This document shows positions 15,843 to 24,666 of a DNA stretch of 31,464 bases, one piece after another. The DNA lies in NCBI GenBank assembly GCA_947178195.1, contig CAMWXM010000005.1, forward strand, positions 1 through 31,464. The letters run 5' to 3'. The number at the start of each line of letters is the position of its first letter. Within the stretch, counting starts at the first letter, position 1. This DNA is from an uncultured Ruminococcus sp. (GTDB lineage: Bacteria > Bacillota > Clostridia > Oscillospirales > Ruminococcaceae). Under the pieces are notes generated by a model. The model had not been told where the DNA came from and did no database searches. It was given only the letters and a program-made list of their open reading frames with translations. The translations under genes and the position numbers were made by a program.

Positions 15843-16754
15843 TCACCATGGTTCAACAGTACCGATAATATCCCTGACGGAGGAAATATTATTCCTGTCA
15901 AGGTAATCATTGATACCGTCAATTATTTTTACGGGAGCATAAGGGTCTGTAAATATAGCCGCTCCGACCTGTACTGCGCTTGCTCCAGCCATCATTATTT
16001 CAACTGCTTCCTCTGCCTTTGAAATTCCGCCCATGCCTATAATGGGGATATTTACGGCATTTGCGGTCTGCCACACCATTCTTACCGCAATCGGCAATAT
16101 TGCAGGACCTGACAATCCACCCATATTATTTTTGAGAATCGGTCTTTTGGTATTTATGTCTATCCTCATGCCCAGAACGGTATTTATAAGAGAAAGAGCG
16201 TCAGCTCCTTCCGCTTCAACCGATTTTGCAATTTCGGCAATACTTGTAACATTAGGTGAAAGCTTTACAATAAGAGGTTTTTTTGTAGCCTTCCGCACCT
16301 GTTTTGTTATGGAAGCCGCACCGTCACAGCTTGCGCCGAAAGCCATTCCACCCTGTTTAACATTTGGGCAGGATATGTTAAGCTCTATCATGTGAACGTC
16401 GGTTTGGTCAAGCTTTTTTGCTATTTCAACGCATTCCTCGGCGGTGGAACCGGCTATATTCGCAAGAATGACCGTATCCTTTTTCATAAGATTCGGCAGC
16501 TCGGTTTCAAGAAATTTATCTATTCCCGGGTTTTGAAGTCCCACAGAATTAAGCATACCCGAAGGTGTTTCCGCAATTCTCGGTGCAGGATTTCCGTTTC
16601 GTTTGGTTATAGTAGTACCCTTTGTAGCAATTCCGCCAAGCCTTGAAAGTGAAAACAGTTCCTCGTATTCTCTGCCGTAGCCAAATACTCCCGATGCAGG
16701 AATAACCGGATTTTTAAATTCTACTCCGGCAATATTTACAGACAAATCAGCCAT
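15843..16754 (-). CDS. pyrD: Dihydroorotate dehydrogenase B, catalytic subunit
   Basis: The protein has 303 aa from ATG 16754, chosen because AAGGAGG lies 9 bases before it and because the family starts with MADLSVNIAGVEFKNPV. Class 1B PyrD oxidises dihydroorotate to orotate with FMN, passing electrons to PyrK. The catalytic Cys129 lies in NISCPNVKQGG (127-136), marking class 1B; SGVFGYG (21-27) and the TIM-barrel FMN phosphate loops (GMGGI, GASAVQVGAAIF) follow. The start overlaps the pyrK stop by 8 bases. It needs PyrK, present immediately upstream. Confidence 0.95.
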   Translation of the reverse strand: MADLSVNIAGVEFKNPVIPASGVFGYGREYEELFSLSRLGGIATKGTTITKRNGNPAPRIAETPSGMLNSVGLQNPGIDKFLETELPNLMKKDTVILANIAGSTAEECVEIAKKLDQTDVHMIELNISCPNVKQGGMAFGASCDGAASITKQVRKATKKPLIVKLSPNVTSIAEIAKSVEAEGADALSLINTVLGMRIDINTKRPILKNNMGGLSGPAILPIAVRMVWQTANAVNIPIIGMGGISKAEEAVEIMMAGASAVQVGAAIFTDPYAPVKIIDGINDYLDRNNISSVRDIIGTVEPW

Positions 16755-17523
16755 TCCATACAACCTCCTTTGAATTGAATACCGGACCGTTTTTGCAAAC
16801 ATGAGCAAAATGCTCTTCGCCGTTTACATTGGTTTTGCAGGCGCAGACAAGACAAGCTCCTATTCCGCAGCCCATTCTTTCTTCCAGAGACACTTCGCAG
16901 AAAGTATTATATTTATCACAGACAGCAGCAATATTTTTAAGCATAGCCATAGGCCCGCAGGAATATACTGCATCTATTTTTTCGCTTTTGAGAATTTCCT
17001 CAAGAGGCTGAGTTACAAAACCCTTAATACCCATAGTACCATCATCGGTGCATAATATTGTTTCAGCACCAGTATTTTTAAAATCGTCCTGTAAAATAAC
17101 TGCGTCTGCGCTTCTGAAGCCGGAAATAACCGTTGATTTTTCCTTATAAATTTTTGCAAGAGGCAGCATAGGAGGAGTTCCGATACCTCCGCCCACAAGT
17201 ATAACTTTTTTAAAATCTTCGTTTATGGTAAAGCCATGACCCAATGGCGCTAACATATCTATAACATTGCCTTCGTTAAGAGCCGAAATTTCCTTTGTCC
17301 CCTCCCCTTTTACAATAAATACGATTCTGATAGTTCCTTTTTCCTTATCTATATCGCAAATTGAAATAGGACGCCTGAGCGTAAAGCCGGTTGGCAAGAC
17401 GTGAACAAACTGTCCCGGTTGGGCGTTTTCAGCAATTTCTGGACAATTAATTTTCATACTGAAAATATCTTTCGCAATGGCTTTTTTTTCAATAACCAAA
17501 TATTTTCCCTGTGTATATTTCAT
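16747..17523 (-). CDS. pyrK: Dihydroorotate dehydrogenase B, electron transfer subunit
   Basis: The protein has 258 aa from ATG 17523 (MKYTQGKY), with AAAGGA 7 bases upstream; an in-frame start at 17550 lacks support. PyrK carries FAD and a [2Fe-2S] cluster and passes electrons from PyrD to NAD+. The FAD motif RRPISICD (51-58) and NAD-binding GGGIGTPPML (111-120) are seen, followed by the four cluster cysteines Cys219, 224, 227 and 243 in MGCGIGACLVCACKT and HVCKNG. Length is normal. It sits 31 bases after the C39-like peptidase gene and overlaps pyrD. Confidence 0.95.
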   Translation of the reverse strand: MKYTQGKYLVIEKKAIAKDIFSMKINCPEIAENAQPGQFVHVLPTGFTLRRPISICDIDKEKGTIRIVFIVKGEGTKEISALNEGNVIDMLAPLGHGFTINEDFKKVILVGGGIGTPPMLPLAKIYKEKSTVISGFRSADAVILQDDFKNTGAETILCTDDGTMGIKGFVTQPLEEILKSEKIDAVYSCGPMAMLKNIAAVCDKYNTFCEVSLEERMGCGIGACLVCACKTNVNGEEHFAHVCKNGPVFNSKEVVWNG

Positions 17524-17554
17524 ATAATTTCCTTTCTTTATAGATAACATCTAT

Positions 17555-18733
17555 TTATACCAAATCAATTATTTCAGTTACTTCTTCATAATTTTCACCG
17601 GTTAAATATGTTACCTCAATTTTTGATCCTCCATCTATAAATTCAGCTTTTCTGAATGGTTCAGTTGTTTTAGCAAGTGGATATTTAAAGGTCGAAATTT
17701 CATAATAATAATCTGTTTTATCAAAAATATTCCTTACAATTAGTTTTTTTCCACCATAAATTATTTTATCTTCATATTCGTCATGAATTCCTCCAATAAA
17801 TTTTCTTGAAAGCACGTCTCTTTCTGTGTCATAGTAAAATCCCCATTGAGTTGACAATCCTGTACCCGTTTGATATGTACACTTTACAAGATGTTCATTG
17901 GACATAGACAATTTAGGCGGTTTGGGATACTTTTTTGATTTTTCTATAGTGACACCATTTTCATCATAAATTTCATAATAATATGAAGCGCTTGATTTAA
18001 CCAGTTTATAGTATTTTTCTTCTTCTACTATTTCTTCAACGGCTGTAATTTCATTTTCGGCTGTTTGTTCATATATTTCTTCAACAGCTGTAATTTCATT
18101 TTCAACTGTTTGTTCACAATATCTGACAGAATAAATTTTATCATCATACTCTGATAAAGAAATTATATTTCCGCTTTTGTCTAAAGGATCCATACATAAA
18201 AAGCTGTTTTTATCAGCTCCTACTAAAAGTACAAAATGATAATTACCGGAAGAGGGTCTTTTTACACAGACTATGGGATTAATTTTGTTTTGCAGCATTT
18301 TTTCCAGTTCCTTTTCATTTATATCGGCGGTATCAACTGAAACAAAATTCACATTAAGCGTTTTTCCGGCAGCTTCCCATTGAAGATTTCCTTCGGAATC
18401 ATAGACGTTATTTTCTGAAAAATATTTATTTAGCGTTTTAGGATTAATTTCTGAAATCTCATCAACAAAAGCGTTCTGCATAATCAAAGCCGAAGCAATG
18501 CAAGTAGTTAGACACCCTGAATCTCCCATATGATATTTTGAATCACCCAACGGATCGTCCTTCCAGATTTCGTCCTTTTGATAAAATGATACGGCATTTT
18601 CAGCAGAAATTTCTTCGGTAGGTTTAACAGTTACAGCGTTTCTGTTTTTGTATAAATATATTACTGAAACTCCGGCTACGATTAAAATTACGGTTATAAT
18701 TACTATAATAATTATTTTTCTGCTTATTTTCAA
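17555..18733 (-). CDS. Membrane-anchored C39-like cysteine peptidase with extra C-terminal domain
   Basis: The protein has 392 aa. A hydrophobic segment at 7-27 after KISRK is a signal anchor, so most of the protein is outside. Residues 48-205 fit the C39-like peptidase family (PF13529): oxyanion Gln52 (FYQKDEIWKDDPLG), Cys74 (GDSGCLTTC), His166 (NYHFVLL) and Asp182 (MDPLD), all in order. A linker at 207-236 is two copies of a 15-residue acidic unit. Residues 240-392 form a separate beta-rich domain with tyrosine-rich strands, unrecognised. Unlike peptidase domains of bacteriocin exporters it has no ABC or transport segment. The substrate is unknown. The gene follows the lipoprotein after 15 bases and precedes pyrK by 31, interrupting the pyr operon. 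Confidence 0.78.
   Translation of the reverse strand: MKISRKIIIIVIITVILIVAGVSVIYLYKNRNAVTVKPTEEISAENAVSFYQKDEIWKDDPLGDSKYHMGDSGCLTTCIASALIMQNAFVDEISEINPKTLNKYFSENNVYDSEGNLQWEAAGKTLNVNFVSVDTADINEKELEKMLQNKINPIVCVKRPSSGNYHFVLLVGADKNSFLCMDPLDKSGNIISLSEYDDKIYSVRYCEQTVENEITAVEEIYEQTAENEITAVEEIVEEEKYYKLVKSSASYYYEIYDENGVTIEKSKKYPKPPKLSMSNEHLVKCTYQTGTGLSTQWGFYYDTERDVLSRKFIGGIHDEYEDKIIYGGKKLIVRNIFDKTDYYYEISTFKYPLAKTTEPFRKAEFIDGGSKIEVTYLTGENYEEVTEIIDLV
18026..18115 (-). repeat. Tandem 45-base repeat in the peptidase linker
   Basis: Two adjacent in-frame 45-base units (18071-18115 and 18026-18070) encode EQTVENEITAVEEIY and EQTAENEITAVEEIV. They join the peptidase core to the C-terminal domain. Copy number may vary between strains. 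Confidence 0.85.
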
Positions 18734-18748
18734 TCAATCACCTCCAAG

Positions 18749-19276
18749 TCAATTATCTTTTCCTTTATCAGGAATGCAGAGATAATCCCTTGATTCATAA
18801 GGAAAATCACTTTTTTTGATTTTTGATATATTGTAAAAACAGATCCACTCTTCATTTTCAGCTTCAATAGTTTCAGAATTATCATAATCTATTATAACTG
18901 TTAAAATATTATCATTATAGGCTATTTCTTTTATTTCATAAGATGACAGTTTAGACATTTTTCCAAAATTTCCACTAAAGGTTACATATAGCATATATTC
19001 ATCAAAATCTATATCTTTAGAAAGAGAAACTCTCAATTTAGTTTCCAATTCTTCCAAATCTTCCTGGGTATCGATTATAACCTCATCATCATATCCCGAT
19101 TTTTGGGCTATATAATTATTATTTTCAAGATATGCAAATCCCTTTTCAAAGGTTTCAAATTCAATTCTTGGGTCGTCGGCTGTAACGCCGATTTTCTCTA
19201 CCGAAAAAAATTTACATCCAGAAAGTAAGGATATAGATATTATTATTAAACATAAAAATTTATATGAACGCTTCAT
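18749..19276 (-). CDS. Predicted lipoprotein, unknown function
   Basis: The protein has 175 aa. The N-terminus MKRSYKFLCLIIISISLLSG ends in the lipobox LLSGC with Cys21, the expected site of diacylglycerol attachment by Lgt. The mature part is about 155 residues, acidic, and rich in beta-strand pattern (YMLYVTFSGNFG, ILTVIIDYDNSE); no known domain is recognised. Start ATG 19276 has AAAGGA 7 bases upstream, and a TATAAT (19293-19298) without a good -35 is a possible weak promoter. It is 113 bases after carB and 15 bases before the C39-like peptidase gene, with which it is probably co-expressed. A partnership with the peptidase is possible but unproven. Confidence 0.72.
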   Translation of the reverse strand: MKRSYKFLCLIIISISLLSGCKFFSVEKIGVTADDPRIEFETFEKGFAYLENNNYIAQKSGYDDEVIIDTQEDLEELETKLRVSLSKDIDFDEYMLYVTFSGNFGKMSKLSSYEIKEIAYNDNILTVIIDYDNSETIEAENEEWICFYNISKIKKSDFPYESRDYLCIPDKGKDN

Positions 19277-19326
19277 GATTTTTCCTTTCTGTATTATATT
19301 TTCATTGAAGCTTTATTTATAAATAT

Positions 19327-19354
19327 ACAGACGGAAAATAAAGATTCCGCCTGT
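19327..19354 (-). terminator. Hairpin after carB, possible partial terminator
   Basis: On the - strand ACAGGCGGAA (19354-19345) pairs with TTCCGTCTGT (19336-19327), 10 pairs with one G-U. The following TATATTTATAAAT is T-rich but not a clean T-tract, so readthrough to the lipoprotein-peptidase-pyrK part is likely. Confidence 0.5.
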
Positions 19355-19389
19355 AAATTACATTTTGAGAATTTATAGCTGCCATAAAA

Positions 19390-22300
19390 TTATATTTTAG
19401 TAATATCAACCATTTCAACGTCATCGATAGTTCTGTTAGTTTTCAGCACATTTGCCAATGCTCTTGCCGTATCTATAGCCGTCAGGCTGCAAATAGAACG
19501 CTCTACCGATTTACGGCGCATCTTAACAGAATCTCTTTCCGGCAAACGACCTTTTTCGGAAGTAGAAATAACATAATGGATCTTTCCGCTTTCCAGAAGT
19601 GAAAGCACGTTAGGCTCGGCTTCGTCAGATATTTTATTAACCTGATTTGTAGCTATCATGTTTTTGTTAAGGGTAGTTGCCGTACCGCCTGTACCGTAAA
19701 GTTCAAATCCCATTGACGCAAATTTATCAGCAATAGCGATAATCTCCTGCTTATCCGTATCTCTTACGGAGATCAATACTCCGCCTTCTTTTTTAAGATC
19801 ATATCCGGCAGCTACAAGTCCTTTTAACAGTGCGTCCTCAAAGTTTTTAGCAATACCTAAGCATTCACCGGTAGACTTCATTTCAGGTCCTAACATCGTA
19901 TCCACATCCTGAAGCTTTTCAAAAGAGAAAACAGGTACTTTAACCGCAACATACTCGCTGTTTTTATAAAGACCGCTTTCATAGCCCTGTTCCTTAAGGG
20001 TAGAACCCAACATAATTTTAGTGGCAATATCCACCATAGGAATACCCGTTACCTTGCTTATATAAGGCACTGTTCTGGAAGAACGTGGATTGACCTCGAT
20101 AACATAAACCTCGTTATTATAAACCACATACTGAATATTTACAAGTCCTATTACTTTAAGCTCAAAGGCAAGCTTTTTAGTATAATCTACTATTGTATTT
20201 ATAATTTTTTCGGAAAGTGTCTGTGCAGGATAAACTGAAATAGAATCTCCCGAATGCACTCCGGCACGCTCGATATGCTCCATAATACCCGGAATAAGAA
20301 AATCTGTACCATCGCAGATAGCGTCTACCTCAACTTCTTTGCCCATCATATATTTGTCAATAAGAACAGGATTTTCGATCATTGTTCTTGTAATAATTCC
20401 CATATATTCTATTACATCTTTTTCGGAGTGAGCAATTATCATATTCTGACCGCCTAAAACGTATGACGGACGCAGAAGAACCGGATAGCCTAATTTTTCC
20501 GCAACCTCAACAGCTTCCTCGGTAGTCATGACCGTAAATCCGGCTGGTCTCGGAATGCCGCATTTTTCCAACAGCTCATCAAATCTTTCTCTGTCCTCAG
20601 CAGCGTCAATGCTGTCTGCGGAAGTACCCAGAATATTAACTCCCATGTCGGCTAAATGGCGGGTAAGCTTTATAGCTGTCTGACCGCCGAATTGTACAAC
20701 TACGCCGTAAGGCTGTTCGGTTTCGATAATAGATTCAACGTCCTCTTTTGTAAGTGGATCAAAATAAAGTCTGTCGCCGGTATCAAAGTCTGTGGAAACA
20801 GTTTCAGGATTATTATTGCAGATAACCGCTTCATAGCCTTCTTCCTTTAAGGACCATACGCAGTGTACAGAGCAATAGTCAAACTCGATACCCTGACCGA
20901 TTCTGATAGGACCTGAACCAAAAACAATAATTTTTTTCTTGCCGGTATTTTTTCTTTCAATAAACTGCTTCGCCTCATTTTCTTCATCAAAGGTAGAATA
21001 GAAATATGGAGTTTCAGCCTTAAATTCACCTGCACAGGTATCAACCATTTTGTAAACGGCTCTTTTTCTCATAGGACATTTCTGACCTGAAATACGTTCG
21101 ATAGTGCTGTCCAGATAGCCGAATTTTTTAGCAGTCAGATATTTGTCTTCATCAAGAGTACCTTCCGCAAGCCATCTTTCCAGTTCCACAAGATTTTTAA
21201 GCTTTTCTAGAAACCATTCGTCAATAAGAGTTATTTCATGAATTTTGTCTACAGATATGTCACGCTTTAAAAGCTCAAATAACTGGAATGCTCTTTCGTC
21301 GTCGGCAACAGCTATCTTTTCAAGCAGCTCTTCGGTAGAAACCTTCTCAAATTTTTTCATATTAAGGGTGTCCACCCCCAGTTCTATGGAGCGTACCGCC
21401 TTCATCATAGCCTGTTCAAAATTTGTACCGATAGCCATGACCTCACCTGTAGCCTTCATCTGAGTACCCAGCGTTCTCTTGGCATACACGAATTTATCAA
21501 ATGCCCATTTAGGGAACTTAACCACCACATAGTCAATAGCCGGTTCAAAGCAGGCATAGGTTTTTCCTGTAACCTGATTGATTATTTCGTCAAGAGAATA
21601 ACCTATAGCAATTCTTGTAGCGACCTTAGCTATCGGATAGCCTGTAGCCTTTGAAGCAAGGGCCGAGGAACGTGAAACTCTTGGGTTTACCTCAATAACG
21701 GCATATTCAAGGGATTCCGGGTGAAGGGCAAACTGACAGTTACAGCCACCTTCTACTTTAAGCTCAGATATAATATTCAAAGAAGCGGTTCTCAGCATCT
21801 GGTATTCTTTATTGGTAAGAGTAACGGCAGGGGCGATAACGATACTGTCGCCAGTATGTATTCCCACAGGGTCAAGATTTTCCATAGAGCATACGGTAAT
21901 AACATTTCCCTTACTGTCACGGATAACCTCAAATTCAATCTCCTTCCAACCGCTTATGCATTTTTCAATAAGCACCTGAGTAATTGGTGAAAGTCTCAGT
22001 CCATTTTTGGAAATATCACGGAGCTGTTCTTCATTATATGCTATGCCGCCGCCTGTACCGCCGAGAGTAAATGCAGGACGAACGATAACCGGATAGCCTA
22101 TTTCCTTTGCAAAATCAACTGCGTCGCCGATAGTTTCAACTACCTTTGAAGGAATACATGGCTCGCCGATCTTTTCCATAGTATCCTTAAAAGCCTGTCT
22201 GTCCTCAGCTTTATGGATAGTTTCCGGGTTTGCTCCCAGAAGCTTTACATTGTTTTCTTCAAGAAATCCCTCTTCTGCAAGCTGCATTGAAAGGGTAAGA

Positions 22301-22584
22301 CCAGTCTGTCCACCAAGGGTTGACAATATGCTGTCGGGTTTCTCTATCTTAATAATTCTTTTTACTACGTCCAGTGTCAGCGGCTCGATGTATATTCTGT
22401 CTGCCATAGCCTTGTCTGTCATTATAGTAGCAGGGTTTGAGTTGATAAGCACAACTTCCAGCCCTTCCTGTTTAAGCGCACGGCATGCCTGTGTGCCGGC
22501 ATAGTCAAATTCAGCCGCCTGACCGATAACAATAGGTCCTGAACCTATTACAAGTACTTTTTTTATATCCTGTCTTAAAGGCAT
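19390..22584 (-). CDS. carB: Carbamoyl-phosphate synthase large subunit
   Basis: The protein has 1064 aa, the usual size. It makes carbamoyl phosphate from bicarbonate, ammonia (channelled from CarA) and two ATP. The two homologous ATP-grasp halves start at VLVIGSGPIVIGQAAEFDY (about 10) and at IIVFGSGPIRIGQGIEFDY (about 555). Both halves have the biotin-carboxylase-like signatures, for example NPRVSRSSALASKATGYPIAK and NPRSSRTVPYISKVTGIPM. The C-terminal MGS-like allosteric domain (about 930-1064, FELYGTGGTAT) should bind UMP or ornithine. It starts one base after the carA stop. It is one of two genes that supply carbamoyl phosphate for the pyr operon and, if shared, arginine. Confidence 0.97.
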   Translation of the reverse strand: MPLRQDIKKVLVIGSGPIVIGQAAEFDYAGTQACRALKQEGLEVVLINSNPATIMTDKAMADRIYIEPLTLDVVKRIIKIEKPDSILSTLGGQTGLTLSMQLAEEGFLEENNVKLLGANPETIHKAEDRQAFKDTMEKIGEPCIPSKVVETIGDAVDFAKEIGYPVIVRPAFTLGGTGGGIAYNEEQLRDISKNGLRLSPITQVLIEKCISGWKEIEFEVIRDSKGNVITVCSMENLDPVGIHTGDSIVIAPAVTLTNKEYQMLRTASLNIISELKVEGGCNCQFALHPESLEYAVIEVNPRVSRSSALASKATGYPIAKVATRIAIGYSLDEIINQVTGKTYACFEPAIDYVVVKFPKWAFDKFVYAKRTLGTQMKATGEVMAIGTNFEQAMMKAVRSIELGVDTLNMKKFEKVSTEELLEKIAVADDERAFQLFELLKRDISVDKIHEITLIDEWFLEKLKNLVELERWLAEGTLDEDKYLTAKKFGYLDSTIERISGQKCPMRKRAVYKMVDTCAGEFKAETPYFYSTFDEENEAKQFIERKNTGKKKIIVFGSGPIRIGQGIEFDYCSVHCVWSLKEEGYEAVICNNNPETVSTDFDTGDRLYFDPLTKEDVESIIETEQPYGVVVQFGGQTAIKLTRHLADMGVNILGTSADSIDAAEDRERFDELLEKCGIPRPAGFTVMTTEEAVEVAEKLGYPVLLRPSYVLGGQNMIIAHSEKDVIEYMGIITRTMIENPVLIDKYMMGKEVEVDAICDGTDFLIPGIMEHIERAGVHSGDSISVYPAQTLSEKIINTIVDYTKKLAFELKVIGLVNIQYVVYNNEVYVIEVNPRSSRTVPYISKVTGIPMVDIATKIMLGSTLKEQGYESGLYKNSEYVAVKVPVFSFEKLQDVDTMLGPEMKSTGECLGIAKNFEDALLKGLVAAGYDLKKEGGVLISVRDTDKQEIIAIADKFASMGFELYGTGGTATTLNKNMIATNQVNKISDEAEPNVLSLLESGKIHYVISTSEKGRLPERDSVKMRRKSVERSICSLTAIDTARALANVLKTNRTIDDVEMVDITKI

Positions 22585-22585
22585 A

Positions 22586-23698
22586 TCAGTGCATCTCCTT
22601 TGATTTTTTTATCATATCTATAAATTCATCGAATAAATATGCAGTATCCTGCGGTCCTCCATGAGCCTCTGGGTGGAATTGAACGGTAAAAGCATTGATT
22701 TTTTTATATTTAACTCCCTCGCATGTGCCGTCATTAGCGTTAATATGGGACACTTCCCCCACCTCAGGGTCAATGCTGTCGCCTACTACCGCATAGCCGT
22801 GATTTTGCGTAGTAACAAAGGTTTTGCCAAGTGCCTTGTCAATAACCGGCTGATTGCCTCCTCTGTGGCCGTATTTAAGCTTTTGGGCAGAAGCTCCCTG
22901 AGAAAGCGCCATAAGCTGATGCCCTAAACAGATACCAAAAATCGGGATACCCAGCTTTGAAATTTCATTTAAATTTTTTATTATCTCAGTATTTTCAGTC
23001 GGGTCTCCCGGACCGTTTGACAACATGATACCGTCGGGATTCAGAGCTTTTATCTGCTCAGCCGTAGTACCTGCCGGAACTACCGTTACCTTACAGCCTC
23101 TTCTCACGAGCTTGTTTCTTATATTGCGTTTATATCCGAAATCGTATAGAACGACATTGTATTTGTAATTTTCATCACCGTAAACGCTGTTTTCCTGACA
23201 TGTTACATTTTTTACAGCATCAGTAATTTTAAATTCTTTTATCTGCTTTAAAAGTTCATCTTTTTTCTCATAGACATTTTCCGTAGTTATCATACCGTTC
23301 ATAACTCCGGCTTCACGGATAATTCTTGTAAGACATCTGGTATCTATTGAATGAATACCAATAACATTCTGCTGCTTTAAAAAATCGTTTATATTACCCT
23401 GACTGCGGAAATTAGAAGGGGTATTGCACCATTCTCTTACAATATAACCGCTTACGAAAGCTTTGGGCGATTCGTAGTCCTCATCGTTTACGCCGTAATT
23501 ACCGATAAGTGGAAATGTCTGAGTAACTATCTGACCATAATAGCTTGGATCGGTAAGAGCTTCCTGATAGCCTACAAGACTTGTAGTAAAAACAACCTCT
23601 CCGATAACCGTTCCCTCTGCGCCGAAACTGCGTCCTTCAAAAACAGTTCCATTTGCAAGAAGCAGATAGGCTTTTTTACTCTGATTAAATATTGACAT
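22586..23698 (-). CDS. carA: Carbamoyl-phosphate synthase small subunit
   Basis: The protein has 370 aa. CarA is the glutamine amidotransferase that releases ammonia for CarB. The N-terminal domain (AYLLLANGTVFEGRSFGA) and the class I GATase domain are complete: LSNGPGDP (226-233), nucleophile Cys257 in GICLGHQLMALSQG, and the pair His342 and Glu344 in FHPEAHGGP. Start ATG 23698 has GAAAGGA 9 bases upstream. It follows pyrF by 17 bases. Unlike Bacillus, only one set of car genes is visible, placed inside the pyr operon. Confidence 0.97.
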   Translation of the reverse strand: MSIFNQSKKAYLLLANGTVFEGRSFGAEGTVIGEVVFTTSLVGYQEALTDPSYYGQIVTQTFPLIGNYGVNDEDYESPKAFVSGYIVREWCNTPSNFRSQGNINDFLKQQNVIGIHSIDTRCLTRIIREAGVMNGMITTENVYEKKDELLKQIKEFKITDAVKNVTCQENSVYGDENYKYNVVLYDFGYKRNIRNKLVRRGCKVTVVPAGTTAEQIKALNPDGIMLSNGPGDPTENTEIIKNLNEISKLGIPIFGICLGHQLMALSQGASAQKLKYGHRGGNQPVIDKALGKTFVTTQNHGYAVVGDSIDPEVGEVSHINANDGTCEGVKYKKINAFTVQFHPEAHGGPQDTAYLFDEFIDMIKKSKEMH

Positions 23699-23715
23699 CC
23701 AATCATTCCTTTCAA

Positions 23716-24642
23716 TTATTTAAACTCTATATAAGATGTAATATCTTCTTTCATTCTCAAAGCTTCCCTTCTTGCCGCCTTTGCAAAATCCTCTTCAGGA
23801 CAGTTTTCTTCATTTTTATAGGCGCACATTATAGCTCTTGAGGAATTAACTATTGCTCCAAGACCATTTTCATCAAATGCTCCAGCAATACCCTTTGCTC
23901 CGCCGCCCTGAGCGCCGTAACCGGGCACTAAAAATATAGTATGGGGAAGTCTTTTTCTAAGCTCGTTAAGCTGTTCGGGATAGGTAGCGCCAACAACTGC
24001 GCCTACCAAGGAATAACCGTATTTACCAATCAGTTCGCTGCCCCAGCTCTCGCACATATCTCCCATAACCGCATAAACAGGAGTATCGCCGATAAGCTTG
24101 TCCTGAAGCTCACCGCTTGATTTATTTGAAGTTTTTACCAATACAAAAATTCCCTTGTCCTTTTCCTTGCAAGCTTCAAGAAGCGGAGAAATACCGTCCG
24201 TACCGAGATAGCCGTTTACCGTTAAAGCGTCTGAGCCAAAAGGCTGATATTCCGAATTGCCGACCTTTACTGAACCGAGATGCGCCGCCGTATAAGCTTC
24301 CATCGTTGCACCGATATCGTTTCTTTTTCCGTCTGTAATAACAAACATTCCTTTTGCCTGAGCATAGCGGATAGTCTTTTCGAGAGTTTTTACTCCCTGA
24401 TAGCCATACATTTCATAGTACGCCGCCTGGGGTTTTATAGCCGGAACAATATCGCATATTTCATCGATTATCATTTTATTAAATTTGAAAACAGCCTTTG
24501 CGGCAGCTTTAAGCGTCTGACCGTATTTTTCAAAACACTTTTTCTTTATAAAATTCGGAACATATTCAAGCTTCGGGTCAAGGCCTACCACCGTAGGATT
24601 TTTAGTTTCAATAATTTTTGCAATAAGTCTGTCAAACGACAT
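23716..24642 (-). CDS. pyrF: Orotidine 5'-phosphate decarboxylase, subfamily 2
   Basis: The protein has 308 aa, longer than the 230-residue subfamily 1 enzymes. It belongs to the PyrF type of Mycobacterium and clostridia. It converts OMP to UMP, the last step of the pathway. The catalytic motif DGKRNDIG (104-111, Lys106) is present, after PAIKPQAAYYEMYG. The C-terminus has FLVPGYGAQGG for the phosphate end and EDITSYIEF. Start ATG 24642 has AAGGAAGTG upstream. It follows pyrC by 24 bases. pyrE, the previous step, is not in this operon. Confidence 0.94.
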   Translation of the reverse strand: MSFDRLIAKIIETKNPTVVGLDPKLEYVPNFIKKKCFEKYGQTLKAAAKAVFKFNKMIIDEICDIVPAIKPQAAYYEMYGYQGVKTLEKTIRYAQAKGMFVITDGKRNDIGATMEAYTAAHLGSVKVGNSEYQPFGSDALTVNGYLGTDGISPLLEACKEKDKGIFVLVKTSNKSSGELQDKLIGDTPVYAVMGDMCESWGSELIGKYGYSLVGAVVGATYPEQLNELRKRLPHTIFLVPGYGAQGGGAKGIAGAFDENGLGAIVNSSRAIMCAYKNEENCPEEDFAKAARREALRMKEDITSYIEFK

Positions 24643-24666
24643 ATTTATAACACTTCCTTTATATTT

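Noticed and set aside
19390..24642. Long ORFs on the + strand opposite carB, carA and pyrF
   Set aside because: They are antisense shadows of conserved genes with no RBS or domain.
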